From an uncultured Oscillospiraceae bacterium (GTDB lineage Bacteria > Bacillota > Clostridia > Oscillospirales > Oscillospiraceae), in the NCBI GenBank assembly GCA_934572335.1, contig CAKTKU010000002.1, forward strand, positions 1 to 64,000: DNA of 64,000 bases. The letters run 5' to 3'. Shown piece after piece: positions 6,625 to 15,586 of the stretch (the stretch's first letter is position 1; each line of letters opens with the position of its first letter). Both the position numbers and the translations under genes were made by a program. The notes beneath the pieces are model-generated. The model worked only from the letters and a program-made list of their open reading frames with translations, did not search any database and was not told the origin of the DNA.

Positions 6625-8221
6625 TATCAGCCTGTCATGTCCCGTCTGCGGAGACGCTGAGAGCGAGCTTGGCGGCAGACTGAAGCTTCTAAGGACGCTT
6701 TGCATAAGCGTCCTTTTGACAATGCCGCTGTTCTGGAATCTGCGACCGGCAATACAGCTTGCAATAGCCACCGTTATTCAGTTCCTGCCGGGGCAATATT
6801 TCTATAAGTCTGCGTGGAATGCGCTCAAGCAAAAGGTTTTCGGCATGGATCTCCTCGTTGCCATGTCGACAACGGTCATTTATATTCACAGCGCTTATAC
6901 CGCTCTGACCGTCCATCAAAATGTAAAGCTGTACTTTCTCTCGGAGGGTGTTCTTATTTCTCTGATCCTATTTGGTAAGTATATGGAGAGCACCTCGCGC
7001 TACGAAGCATCCGAGGCCATAAGGAAGCTTATACGCCTCCAGCCGGAGACCGCGAATGTCCTGCGTGGCGGCACAGTGCAAACCGTTAATATCGAGGAGC
7101 TCACGACCGAGGACGTCATAGTCATACGCAGCGGCGAGCGCGTTCCGGTCGACGCGGAGGTCACAGACGGCATATGCCAGGCGGATGAATCCATGCTCAC
7201 CGGGGAGAGTACGCTTGTGGCAAAAACCGTTGGCAGCAAAATGTATTGCGGAACTCTCTGCCGCGATGGCAGCGTACAGCTCTCCTGCAAGAATATTGGG
7301 GACAAGTCGATGCTTCAGCAGATAATCGACATCGTCAGCGCGGCACAGAATGAAAAATCACCCATTGCGAGACTTGCCGATAAGATCGCCGCGGTGTTCG
7401 TGCCGGCAGTGATATTAGTGTCTGCCGGGATATTCTGCCTGCGGTATTTTATAATCGCCCCCGGTGACCTTGCTTCTGCCGCAAACTGCGTCTGCGCAAC
7501 GCTCGTCATTGCCTGCCCATGCGCCCTCGGTCTTGCAACGCCAACCTCGATTATGACAGGCTCAGGACGTGCCGCCGAGCTTGGCGTGCTGTTTCGCGGC
7601 GGAGAGCAGCTTGAAACAGCGTACAAAACCGACACCGTAGTATTCGACAAAACCGGTACGCTGACACTCGGTCTTGCGCATGGCGAAGAGCATTTGCGTA
7701 ACGGCGCTGCCGCAGTGGTTGCGGAGCTCAAAAAGCGGGGCATGGAGCTTTGGATGATAAGCGGCGACAAGCAGGGAAAAGCCGAGAGGATTGCGGGCGT
7801 GCTGGGCATAGATAATGTCCTGAGTGAAGTCAAGCCCTCAGGCAAGTCCGATGCGGTCAAAGCGCTTCAGGCGAAAGGGAAGCACGTATGCTTTGTGGGT
7901 GACGGCATCAATGATTCCCCTGCCCTGGCCTGTGCCGATATAGGCGTGGCGCTCGGATGCGGCACGGATATTGCCATCTCCTCCGCCGATGTGATGATCG
8001 TCGGCAGCGGCATTGAGGGCTTGAAGACAGTGTTTGGCATTTCAGCTGCGACCATGAAAAACGTGCGGCAGAATCTCATCTGGGCAGTGATATATAATGT
8101 TGTCTGCATTCCGCTTGCCGCAGCCGGGATAATCAACCCCTCAATTGCGGCAGCCGCGATGGCGTTGAGTTCAAACGGCGTTCTGCTGAACGCCCTGAGG
8201 TTAAAGAATTATGATAGATGA
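6611..8221 (+). CDS. Copper-type P1B ATPase lacking the nucleotide-binding domain
   Basis: 536 residues from ATG 6611. The actuator 'MLTGES', membrane metal site 'CPCALGLATP', phosphorylation site D346 in 'DKTGTLT', hinge 'GDGINDSPALA', and the Cu+-type helices 'YNVVCIP' and 'MALSSNGVLLNALRL' are all intact, pointing to P1B-1 copper export (CopA). Two parts are missing: the N-terminal HMA domains, one of which is instead in the next gene, and most of the N-domain, since only 40 residues separate D346 from the 'GDK' of the P-domain, where about 150-190 are usual. The HP motif that contacts ATP is absent. The deletion is in frame. Enzymatic competence is therefore doubtful. Confidence 0.9.
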   Translation: MQQNNISLSCPVCGDAESELGGRLKLLRTLCISVLLTMPLFWNLRPAIQLAIATVIQFLPGQYFYKSAWNALKQKVFGMDLLVAMSTTVIYIHSAYTALTVHQNVKLYFLSEGVLISLILFGKYMESTSRYEASEAIRKLIRLQPETANVLRGGTVQTVNIEELTTEDVIVIRSGERVPVDAEVTDGICQADESMLTGESTLVAKTVGSKMYCGTLCRDGSVQLSCKNIGDKSMLQQIIDIVSAAQNEKSPIARLADKIAAVFVPAVILVSAGIFCLRYFIIAPGDLASAANCVCATLVIACPCALGLATPTSIMTGSGRAAELGVLFRGGEQLETAYKTDTVVFDKTGTLTLGLAHGEEHLRNGAAAVVAELKKRGMELWMISGDKQGKAERIAGVLGIDNVLSEVKPSGKSDAVKALQAKGKHVCFVGDGINDSPALACADIGVALGCGTDIAISSADVMIVGSGIEGLKTVFGISAATMKNVRQNLIWAVIYNVVCIPLAAAGIINPSIAAAAMALSSNGVLLNALRLKNYDR

Positions 8222-9122
8222 ATGCTTTTCTGCCAAGGTCGATGGCATGATCTGCCCTCAGTGCGAGGACGAGATTGCCCATAGGCTCCTGCACTCGCGC
8301 GGCATAATAAGCTGCGAGGCAAGTTACCGCAGAAGTCATGTGACCGCGCATTATGACCCGGATATTATATCCTCCGGCGAAATAGCGCGCATCCTTGCGG
8401 ATATAGGCTACCCCATGGGCAGGGGCAGCAGCGGCGTACGTTCCGATGTTATTGCCATTGCTGCGGTGATTTGTCTGTATTTTATTATTCCGTCCGCAAC
8501 AGGGCTTGTAAAAATTCCGGCAGCAGAGAGCGGAGCCGGGTTCGGTGCGCTCCTTGTGATAGGTATGCTGACCGGCGTTCACTGTATCGGGATGTGCGGC
8601 GGGATCATGCTCTCACAGGGCAGCACGCTGCTGTATAACGGCGGCAGACTTTTGAGCTACACCCTTATGGGCGCAGTGTTCGGCGCCATCGGCAGGATAT
8701 TCAGCTATGACGCCGAGGTTAAAAGTATGCTCTTCACCGTCTGCGGTCTGCTCGTTGTGCTCATCGGTCTGAGAATGTGGGGCGTCCCAATCCTGCGCCG
8801 GTTGAACCCATTGCCTGCAAAACCGTGTCGCTTTAGCGGCAGGGCACTTTCGGTGGGTCTTCTGACCGGACTTATGCCCTGCGGCGCGCTGAGTTCAATG
8901 TGGATATTCGCAGCCTCGTCCGGTTCGTGGAAAAACGGAGCTGCCGCAATGCTGGCTTTTGCCATCGGCACCTGTGTGCCCATGCTCGCTTTCGGGATGT
9001 TTGGCGTGCTCATTCCGAAGAAATACAACAAGTATCTTTTGAAGTGCAGCACGATTTTGATTGTAGCCTTGGGCTTGATCCTTATGACAAAAGGTATTCG
9101 TCTGTCCTCATGGGTACTATGA
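8211..9122 (+). CDS. HMA domain fused to DsbD_2/TauE-like membrane protein
   Basis: 303 residues. Residues about 5-70 form a heavy-metal-associated domain with the CxxC ligand pair in 'GMICPQCEDEI'. After residue 80 come about six helices carrying 'GVHCIGMCGGI' and 'GLLTGLMPCGALSSMW', the paired Cys/Pro motifs of the DsbD_2 (UreH/SafE-like) family that accompanies copper handling and cytochrome assembly. The start overlaps the ATPase end by 11 bp. It may take copper from or hand it to the truncated ATPase, which has no HMA of its own; that partnership is inferred. Confidence 0.88.
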   Translation: MIDECFSAKVDGMICPQCEDEIAHRLLHSRGIISCEASYRRSHVTAHYDPDIISSGEIARILADIGYPMGRGSSGVRSDVIAIAAVICLYFIIPSATGLVKIPAAESGAGFGALLVIGMLTGVHCIGMCGGIMLSQGSTLLYNGGRLLSYTLMGAVFGAIGRIFSYDAEVKSMLFTVCGLLVVLIGLRMWGVPILRRLNPLPAKPCRFSGRALSVGLLTGLMPCGALSSMWIFAASSGSWKNGAAAMLAFAIGTCVPMLAFGMFGVLIPKKYNKYLLKCSTILIVALGLILMTKGIRLSSWVL

Positions 9123-9138
9123 CTGCCGGTATAATAAT

Positions 9139-9202
9139 ACTCCCCATAGTATAGCCTCGAAAACATTGTGGTTTTCGTGTATCTATCCTATGGGGAGTTT
9201 AT
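9139..9202 (+). terminator. Terminator between copper operon and livF
   Basis: Long two-part hairpin: outer 11-bp stem (9139-9149 with 9188-9198) and inner 7-bp stem (CGAAAAC with GTTTTCG, about 9158-9177), followed by TTTATTTATT. It separates the copper operon from the convergent livF. Confidence 0.75.
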
Positions 9203-9220
9203 TTATTTGCGCACGGACTG

Positions 9221-9251
9221 TTTATTTGCCGAGATACGCTTTCTTGACCTC
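9221..9251. repeat. Right direct repeat bracketing the copper island
   Basis: Partner of 5355-5385. This copy is the genuine 3' end of livF (stop codon and last codons). Confidence 0.85.
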
Positions 9252-9932
9252 TTCGTTTGTGAGAAGCTCCGCCCCGGTGCCGGAGAGCGTGATGCGCCCG
9301 GTTTCAAGCACGTAGGCAAAGTCCGCGGTCTTGAGCGCCATGTTGGCGTTCTGCTCGATGAGCAGGACGGTGACGCCCTTTTTGTTTATCTCCTTGATAA
9401 TATCAAAGATGCCCTTGACGACGAGCGGGGCGAGACCGAGGGACGGCTCATCCATCATGATGACCTTCGGGCGGCTCATGAGTGCACGCGCCACGGCGAG
9501 CATCTGCTGCTCACCGCCGGAGAGCGTCCCGGCGAGCTGCCACGAGCGCTCCTTGAGGCGCGGGAAGAGCGAATACACCCACTCGATATCCTCGCTGAGA
9601 TCGTCCCTACGCAGATACGCGCCGATTTTGATATTCTCCAGCACGGACATATTGGCAAATACGCGCCGCCCCTCCGGGACGAGCGTGACGCCGCGGGAGA
9701 CAATGTCGGACGAGTCCTTGCCGGTGATGCTCTCGCCCTTGAACTCTATCGTGCCCGCGCTGGGCTTGACGAGCCCGGCGATCGCCTTGAGCGTGGTGGA
9801 CTTGCCCGCTCCGTTCGCGCCGATGAGCGTGACGATCTTGCCCTCGGGCACATCAAAGGATATGCCCTTGACGGCCTCAATGCCGCCGTAGCTGACTTGC
9901 AGGTCTTTTACGCTGAGTATAACATCACTCAT
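9222..9932 (-). CDS. livF: Branched-chain amino-acid ABC transporter ATPase LivF
   Basis: 236 residues. Walker A 'GANGAGKST', signature 'LSGGEQQMLAVARAL', Walker B 'VIMMDEPSLGL', switch His in 'LLIEQNA'. The short ATPase of the LivK-HM-GF importer for Leu/Ile/Val. It overlaps livG by 8 bp. Its last 14 codons have a diverged second copy at 5356-5400 on the other side of the copper island. Confidence 0.96.
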   Translation of the reverse strand: MSDVILSVKDLQVSYGGIEAVKGISFDVPEGKIVTLIGANGAGKSTTLKAIAGLVKPSAGTIEFKGESITGKDSSDIVSRGVTLVPEGRRVFANMSVLENIKIGAYLRRDDLSEDIEWVYSLFPRLKERSWQLAGTLSGGEQQMLAVARALMSRPKVIMMDEPSLGLAPLVVKGIFDIIKEINKKGVTVLLIEQNANMALKTADFAYVLETGRITLSGTGAELLTNEEVKKAYLGK

Positions 9933-10767
9933 CCTCGCTCACCCCCAGATATGCGTCTATGACGTGCTCGTTGTTCTGTATCTCCTCCGGAACGCCCTTT
10001 GCGATGAGCTTGCCGAAGTCGAGAACGTATATCATGTCGCAGATGTTCATGACAAGATCCATATGGTGCTCGACGAGGAAAATCGAAAGCTTATACTCGT
10101 CGCGGATATGGCTGATGAAGTCCGCCAGCTCCAGCGTCTCCTGCGGGTTCATGCCGGCCGCCGGTTCGTCGAGGAGGAGGAGCTTGGGCTCGGTGGCAAG
10201 GGCGCGGGCGATCTCAAGGCGTCGCTGTATGCCGTAGGGCAGGCTGCCCGCGACATCGTCCTTATATTTATCCAGCCCCTGCTCTTCCAGCAGCGCCATG
10301 GTCTCCGCGCGCATGCGGCGCTCCTCCGCTCCGTTGAGATGGAGCGCGGCGGAGAAGAAGTTCTGCTTGGCGCGCATATGCTTTGCAATAAGGACGTTTT
10401 CAAACACGCTCAGCTTGGAGAAGAGGCGAATGTTCTGGAACGTGCGGGCGATGCCCTTTTCGGTGATAACGTCGGGCGTGTGGGACACGATATCGGTGTA
10501 CATGCCCATGTTCTCGCCCGCGTAGAGCTTTTTCATCTTGCCCTGCGGGTGGTTTTCAACGATCGTCTCGCCGTAGAAGTCTATCTTGCCGTTCGTCGGC
10601 TCATACACGCCCGTGACGCAGTTGAACGCCGTGGTCTTGCCCGCGCCGTTCGGGCCGATGAGGGCGACGATCTCGCCCTGGTTGACATCGAGATTGAGGT
10701 TGTTGACGGCGACAACGCCGCCGAATTGCATTGTTACGTTTTCAATATGCAGTACGTTTTCAGGCAT
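9925..10767 (-). CDS. livG: Branched-chain amino-acid ABC transporter ATPase LivG
   Basis: 280 residues. Walker A 'GPNGAGKTTAFN', signature 'LPYGIQRRLEIARALA', Walker B 'LLLLDEPAAGM', and the LivG-typical C-terminal 'AKGVPEEIQNNEHVIDAYLG'. A loop of about 25 residues near positions 65-95, between the Walker A region and 'RTFQNIRLF', makes it longer than E. coli LivG. Overlaps livM by 8 bp. Confidence 0.96.
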   Translation of the reverse strand: MPENVLHIENVTMQFGGVVAVNNLNLDVNQGEIVALIGPNGAGKTTAFNCVTGVYEPTNGKIDFYGETIVENHPQGKMKKLYAGENMGMYTDIVSHTPDVITEKGIARTFQNIRLFSKLSVFENVLIAKHMRAKQNFFSAALHLNGAEERRMRAETMALLEEQGLDKYKDDVAGSLPYGIQRRLEIARALATEPKLLLLDEPAAGMNPQETLELADFISHIRDEYKLSIFLVEHHMDLVMNICDMIYVLDFGKLIAKGVPEEIQNNEHVIDAYLGVSEDE

Positions 10768-11842
10768 TGTCCTTCGCCGCCTTTCTCTCGCGTTTTGTGA
10801 AGAGCTTCTTGAAGAAATCTATGATCCCCTGCCACGAGAACTCCCTCGTGCCCATTATGCCCTGACGGTAGAAGAGGACGATGAGCATGATTACGACGGA
10901 GAACACGACCATGCGGAAGCCGCCGCGCATGAACGGGATGTTCACGCCGAGGTAGGTCTGCGAGTCGTCGAGGAAGCGCAGCCACCACTCGGAACAGGCG
11001 ATGTACAAAAAGCTTCCTATGACGCTGCCCGTGACCGAGCCGATGCCGCCGATAACGACGATGAGCAGTATCTCATACGTCATGGCAGAGGTGAAGGAGC
11101 GCGCCTGAACGCTCGCCTGGAACATTGCCAGCAGCGCGCCGCCGATACCGGCGAAGAAGGCGCTGGTCAGAAACGCCTGCATCTTGGTCTTGGCGAGGTT
11201 GATGCCCATCGCCTCCGCCGCGATCTCATCCTCGCGTATCGCCTTGAAGGCGCGGCCGTAGGAGGAATTGATGAGCAGCACGATGAGGAAAATGCAGAAC
11301 GCGGAGATAATGACCGGGGTGAGGATGCTGTCGAACTTCGGGAACTTCTTGAGGATGTTGGAGGCGTTGGTGACAGGGCCGAAAACGTCCCACTGGATCA
11401 GCGCACGCAGGATCTCAGCAAAGCCGAGCGTCGCGATGGCGAGATAGTCGCTCTTGAGCTTGAGGCAGGGCTTGCCGACGAGCCACGCGAACACCACCGC
11501 CACGAGCCCCGCGAGGATAACGCCCACGAATGCCGGGAGGCACACGTTGACGACGCCGCCGTTGAAATACTGATAAACGCTGGCATGCTGCTCAAGGGGT
11601 ATGGTGAGGATGGCATAGGTGTACGCACCCAGCATCATGAAGCCCGCCTGACCGAGCGAGAACAGCCCCGTGAAGCCGTTGAGCAGGTTGAGCGAGACGG
11701 CGAGGAGCGCGTATATCGCCGCCTTTTGAATGACGGAGGCGAGCATGGAATAATGCTGCTCCTTATCCACGTATATAAGCAGCGCTAGAACGACGGCGGC
11801 GAGGATCGCCGAGAGGATAATATCTCTTTTCTTATTCGTCAT
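10760..11842 (-). CDS. livM: Branched-chain amino-acid ABC transporter permease LivM
   Basis: 360 residues, about ten transmembrane helices. The LivM signatures 'SLNLLNGFTGLFSLGQAGFM' and 'GRAFKAIREDEIAAEAMGIN' (the EAA-like cytoplasmic loop) are clear. A Lys/Arg-rich tail follows 'FFKKLFTKRERKAA'. Pairs with LivH in the membrane. Confidence 0.96.
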   Translation of the reverse strand: MTNKKRDIILSAILAAVVLALLIYVDKEQHYSMLASVIQKAAIYALLAVSLNLLNGFTGLFSLGQAGFMMLGAYTYAILTIPLEQHASVYQYFNGGVVNVCLPAFVGVILAGLVAVVFAWLVGKPCLKLKSDYLAIATLGFAEILRALIQWDVFGPVTNASNILKKFPKFDSILTPVIISAFCIFLIVLLINSSYGRAFKAIREDEIAAEAMGINLAKTKMQAFLTSAFFAGIGGALLAMFQASVQARSFTSAMTYEILLIVVIGGIGSVTGSVIGSFLYIACSEWWLRFLDDSQTYLGVNIPFMRGGFRMVVFSVVIMLIVLFYRQGIMGTREFSWQGIIDFFKKLFTKRERKAAKDNA

Positions 11843-11846
11843 AATA

Positions 11847-12734
11847 TCACACCTTCTCCGTCAGCTTTTCGCCGAACATCCCATTGGGCTTGAACAGCAG
11901 CACCAGTATCAGCAGCGCAAACGTGAAGGCGTTGCTGAATATGGCGATGGAGTCGTTCGCCTTGATGAGAGATTCGCAGATACCGATTATGTATGCGCCA
12001 AGCACAGCGCCGGGGATAGAACCTATCCCGCCGAACACCGCCGCGACGAACGCCTTGAGACCGGGCATCGCGCCGATGGTGGGGCTGACCTGACCGTAGT
12101 TTGTGAAGTAAAGAATAGACCCGACGCCCGCCAGGAACGAGCCGATGACGAACGTGACGGTGATGACGCTGTTGACCTTGATGCCCATGAGGCGGGCAGT
12201 GTCAAAGTCCTTGGAGACCGCGCGCATCGCCATGCCGGTCTTTGTGTGGTTGATGAACATCACCAGCGCAATGACGAGCAGTATCGTCAGCACGGGGGTG
12301 ACAACAGTGATGACCTTGACCTTGAGAGCACCGACCATGAACGTGCCCTTGAGGAAGGAAATTTCGGGGTAAGCCCTCGCAAGACCGCCGGTGATATACG
12401 TGGCGAGGTTCTGCAGCAGGTAGCTGACGCCGATAGCGGAGATCATGACGGACATGCGCGGAGCGGAACGCAGCGGCTTATACGCGCAGCGTTCTATCAC
12501 GACGCCGAGAATGACCGTCAGCACGAGCACGACGGGTATCGCGATCGTCATAGGCATGGAGGCGCTGATATACACCATAAAGAAGCCAGCCATCATGAAA
12601 ATATCGCCATGGGCAAAGTTTATAAGTCTCAATATGCCGTAGACCATGGTGTAGCCGATGGCAATGAGCGCGTACAGGCTGCCGACGGTAATGCCCGACA
12701 GCAGCAGATCTATGTAATATGTGGCAGTGTGCAT
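11847..12734 (-). CDS. livH: Branched-chain amino-acid ABC transporter permease LivH
   Basis: 295 residues with about eight helices. 'GSLYALIAIGYTMVYGILRL' followed by 'INFAHGDIFM' at the start, and the cytoplasmic loop 'KDFDTARLMGIKVN', identify LivH. It starts the membrane part of the operon, 150 bp downstream of livK and after a terminator-like hairpin, so it is probably expressed at a fraction of the level of livK. Confidence 0.96.
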   Translation of the reverse strand: MHTATYYIDLLLSGITVGSLYALIAIGYTMVYGILRLINFAHGDIFMMAGFFMVYISASMPMTIAIPVVLVLTVILGVVIERCAYKPLRSAPRMSVMISAIGVSYLLQNLATYITGGLARAYPEISFLKGTFMVGALKVKVITVVTPVLTILLVIALVMFINHTKTGMAMRAVSKDFDTARLMGIKVNSVITVTFVIGSFLAGVGSILYFTNYGQVSPTIGAMPGLKAFVAAVFGGIGSIPGAVLGAYIIGICESLIKANDSIAIFSNAFTFALLILVLLFKPNGMFGEKLTEKV

Positions 12735-12811
12735 ATTACAGCCTCCTAACCGTTAAAAAAACTCTTTCTATACCAGAAAATGCCGAGGATTGTGCCGAAT
12801 AAAAACTGTTC

Positions 12812-12860
12812 ATAAAACGGAACGCTCCCCGGCGTATATCGCCGGGGATATTGCGTCCGT
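12812..12860 (-). terminator. Partial terminator between livK and livH
   Basis: Two stacked stems (12827-12834 with 12840-12847; 12818-12825 with 12853-12859) followed on the minus strand by CGTTTTAT. Placed inside the operon, it would reduce transcription of livHMGF relative to livK, a usual arrangement for abundant binding proteins. Confidence 0.82.
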
Positions 12861-12885
12861 TTGCTTTGAAATATAGACGAATGGA

Positions 12886-14097
12886 TTATTCGCCGGTGTA
12901 GGAATCGGAGAAGACGATCTGGCCGTCCTTGAAGGTCTTGATGGCAACGTAGTTCTTGATGGCGTCGCCGTTCTCGTCGAACTTCAGGTCGCCGGTGACA
13001 AGACCGCTGACCTCGAGGGAAGCGAGCGCGTCACGGATGGCCTCGCCGTCGGTGCTCTGGGCGGCGATGATGGCGTTGTAGGCCGCCATGTAAGCGTCGT
13101 AGCCGCAGGGAGTGACGGAGGAGATAGCGTCAGCAGTGCCGCCGTTGTTCTCAAGTCTGGTGGGATCGGCAGCGATCCACTCAAGGATGCCCTTGTTGAA
13201 CTCAACACCGGCTTCGTTGCTCGTATCGGAGGCATCGAAGAAAGCGGAGAAGAAAACGCCGTTTGCATTCTCACCGGCGCGCTCGGCGATGGAGATGTCG
13301 TCCCAGGTGTCGCCCGCCATGATCTGGCAGTCAACACCGGCTTCACGAGCCTGGTTGATGATCAGAGGAGCGGTCTCGATGGAGACAGGAGCGAATATCC
13401 CGTCGTAGCCAGCGGACTTGATGTTTGCCATGATGGTGGAGAAGTCGGTCTCACCGGTCTGGAAGGTGACGGTGCTGCACTGGGCACCGGCGGCGAGCAT
13501 CGCCTCGGAGAAGTAGTTGCCGAAGCCGGCGGAGTAGTCGTCGCCAGCCTCAACGATAACGACGCAGTTCTTGCAGCCGTTCTTGAGTGCGTAGCTTGCC
13601 ATGACAGCGCCCTGGAACGGGTCGATGTAGGCTATGCGGAAGTAGTAGTCATTGCCGAGGGTGACCTGGGGGTTGGTGCAGGAGGTGCCGATTGCGGGGA
13701 TCTTCGCTTCGGCGAAGAGGTCGCCGGCAGCGATGGCGCAGCCGGAGCCGTAAGTACCGACAACAACGGAGACATCCTGGCTGATGAGCAGCTGGGCGGC
13801 GGAAGGAGCCTTCGCCGCATCGGAAGCGTTGTCAGCGTAGACAAGCTCGACCTTGTAGGTCTCGCCGTTTATCTCAAGCGTGGGGTAAAGGGAGTTGGCA
13901 TACTCGATGCCGAGGATCTCTTTCTTGCCGCCGGCGGCGTTCTGACCGGACTGCGGCTCGAAAACGCCTATCTTGACGACCTTCTCGCCGGAAGCAGCGG
14001 CGGAAGAGTCAGACGCGGCGGGAGCGGAGCTGCTGCCGCAGGCGCACAGTGCAAAAACCATGACGAGCGCCAGAGCAATTGCGATTATCTTTTTCAT
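12886..14097 (-). CDS. livK: Branched-chain amino-acid binding lipoprotein LivK
   Basis: 403 residues. Lipoprotein signal peptide with lipobox 'ALCAC' (Cys about 20), then a Ser/Ala linker and a type I periplasmic-binding fold: 'VKIGVFEPQSGQNAAGGK', 'VVGTYGSGCAIAAGDLFAEA', 'PAIGTSCTNP'. It captures the amino acid outside the membrane for LivHM. Exact specificity (Leu/Ile/Val or another small ligand) cannot be read from sequence. Confidence 0.95.
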   Translation of the reverse strand: MKKIIAIALALVMVFALCACGSSSAPAASDSSAAASGEKVVKIGVFEPQSGQNAAGGKKEILGIEYANSLYPTLEINGETYKVELVYADNASDAAKAPSAAQLLISQDVSVVVGTYGSGCAIAAGDLFAEAKIPAIGTSCTNPQVTLGNDYYFRIAYIDPFQGAVMASYALKNGCKNCVVIVEAGDDYSAGFGNYFSEAMLAAGAQCSTVTFQTGETDFSTIMANIKSAGYDGIFAPVSIETAPLIINQAREAGVDCQIMAGDTWDDISIAERAGENANGVFFSAFFDASDTSNEAGVEFNKGILEWIAADPTRLENNGGTADAISSVTPCGYDAYMAAYNAIIAAQSTDGEAIRDALASLEVSGLVTGDLKFDENGDAIKNYVAIKTFKDGQIVFSDSYTGE

Positions 14098-14179
14098 TTT
14101 TGTCCCTCCATTAGAATTAGTGTCGCCCGGAAAATTGTCCGTATATCACGGACACATGTATTTCCGCTGCGATACTATG

Positions 14180-14208
14180 ATTATGCACCATCGAGCGCCG
14201 GATTGCAA
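14180..14208 (-). promoter_or_regulatory. Promoter of the liv operon
   Basis: Minus-strand TTGCAA (14203-14208), 17-bp spacer, CATAAT (14180-14185). The leader also holds a small hairpin (TGTCCGT/ACGGACA, 14136-14154) before the GGAGGGA ribosome site of livK. Confidence 0.75.
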
Positions 14209-14249
14209 TAAATGTATCTCACTAAATTGAGAGAATTTTTCGACCCATT

Positions 14250-15464
14250 TTAGGGATTATTCACAATTTTAGGGCTGATACGCCAGTCCCCGCCCCCTTT
14301 TCGCTCCTGTTCAGCGGCAAATGCGAGGGCAAAGAGGTCGTGCGCGTATGCGCCAGCGGCGAACACCTGTGTGCATTCTGCCGAAAGCTGCTTCACCGAG
14401 GCGGGCTTTGTTATCACGGGGAGACCGTTTTCCTTTTCATCGAGCGCGCGCAGGAGAGCGCAACCACGCTCCGTCGCGGCGAGCACGCGGATATATGGCG
14501 GCGTACCCGCGCTCATGCCGGCCGTCACGCCGACGGCGGCGCACATGCACATGCGCCGTATGCGCGAGAGGGCGTAGCGCTTCGTCTTGGCGGCGGCGAG
14601 GACGGCGTCAAGGCTCGCCTCGCGCCGCGCCGCCTCATAAAGGCGCGCGCCCACGCCGTGCTGCGCATCCGGCAGGGCGGCATACGCCTCCTCCGGCAGC
14701 ATGCGCAGCCGCGACAGCACCGCAAGCTCCATCCGCTCGCGATCCTGCGCCCTGCCCTGCGCCCGCTCGCGCGCGTACACCGCGGCGGCGGCGGGCGGCA
14801 CAAGGGAGGCAATATCCGCCCCCTGCGCGAGAGCGCGGCGGATATCCATGGCAGAGCGCACATGTGCCCCGGCGGCGCTCTCCCCATCGTGCGCCGCGCC
14901 CTCGCGCGCGACGGTCATGGGCGTCATATCGAGCGAGAGCGCCGAGATCGCCTTGAGATATTCCACGGCAAGGATATTGTTCGGCTGCTCCAAAAGCGCC
15001 GCCTTGTCCCCCGCCGCGTCGCGGACGGCGAGCTGGCGCGCGGCGGCGTAGGAGAGCGTCGCATCGGAGGCAAGGCGCTCTTTTATCCTGTCGTTCGTCT
15101 CGGGCGCGGCGAGGATATCCGCGAGCGCGCGCAGAGGCGCAACGTCGCCCGCCTCGCTGCCGAAGCTCAGGTACTCCGCGCCCACAGCGCCGAGCAGCGC
15201 GACCGCGCCGCGCGCGAACCCCTCCGCCGACGATAGCGCCCACGGCACGGGCAGCTCCACAACGAGGTCGACCCCGCTGCGCGCGGCGGCCTCGGCGCGG
15301 GCGAATTTGGAGTATATCGCCGCCTCGCCGCGCTGGACAAAATCGCCCGACATGGCGCACACAATGGCGCACTCCTCCCCTATCTGCTCACGTGTTTTCT
15401 TTATATGATATTCATGCCCGAAGTGAAAGGGATTGTATTCCGCGACGATGCCGACGCTCTTCAT
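14250..15464 (-). CDS. tmcAL: tRNA(Met) cytidine acetate ligase TmcAL
   Basis: 404 residues from ATG 15464, chosen because GAGGAGG lies just upstream; an open frame extends 12 codons further. The nucleotidyltransferase signature 'GIVAEYNPFHFGHEYHI' (HxGH), then 'SGDFVQRGEAAIYSKFAR' and 'SFGSEAGD' match the YlbM/TmcAL family, which uses ATP and acetate to make N4-acetylcytidine at the wobble base of elongator tRNA-Met. It diverges from acetate kinase, an apt neighbour as both handle acetate. C-terminal part is Ala/Arg-rich. Confidence 0.93.
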   Translation of the reverse strand: MKSVGIVAEYNPFHFGHEYHIKKTREQIGEECAIVCAMSGDFVQRGEAAIYSKFARAEAAARSGVDLVVELPVPWALSSAEGFARGAVALLGAVGAEYLSFGSEAGDVAPLRALADILAAPETNDRIKERLASDATLSYAAARQLAVRDAAGDKAALLEQPNNILAVEYLKAISALSLDMTPMTVAREGAAHDGESAAGAHVRSAMDIRRALAQGADIASLVPPAAAAVYARERAQGRAQDRERMELAVLSRLRMLPEEAYAALPDAQHGVGARLYEAARREASLDAVLAAAKTKRYALSRIRRMCMCAAVGVTAGMSAGTPPYIRVLAATERGCALLRALDEKENGLPVITKPASVKQLSAECTQVFAAGAYAHDLFALAFAAEQERKGGGDWRISPKIVNNP

Positions 15465-15486
15465 ATCGCGCCTCCTCAAAAAAGAC

Positions 15487-15514
15487 TTGCGTTTTCTCAT
15501 TTTTGTATTAAAAT
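15487..15514 (+). promoter_or_regulatory. Probable promoter of ackA
   Basis: TTGCGT (15487-15492), 16-bp spacer, TAAAAT (15509-15514), 73 bp ahead of the ackA ATG. A GAAAGGAA ribosome site follows. Confidence 0.55.
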
Positions 15515-15586
15515 AGGCTCAGTTGCTATTTTACTTAATTTTTTTGTTATTTACAATAGTACATGTGAAGAAAGGAACGGAATACA

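Noticed and set aside
5403..9122. Integrase or transposase in the copper island
   Set aside because: All four genes are accounted for; no recombinase motif in any frame, so active mobility is not claimed.
10586..11788. 400-codon plus-strand frame across livM
   Set aside because: Antisense to livM; Asp/Glu/His-rich composition is the mirror of a membrane-protein gene.
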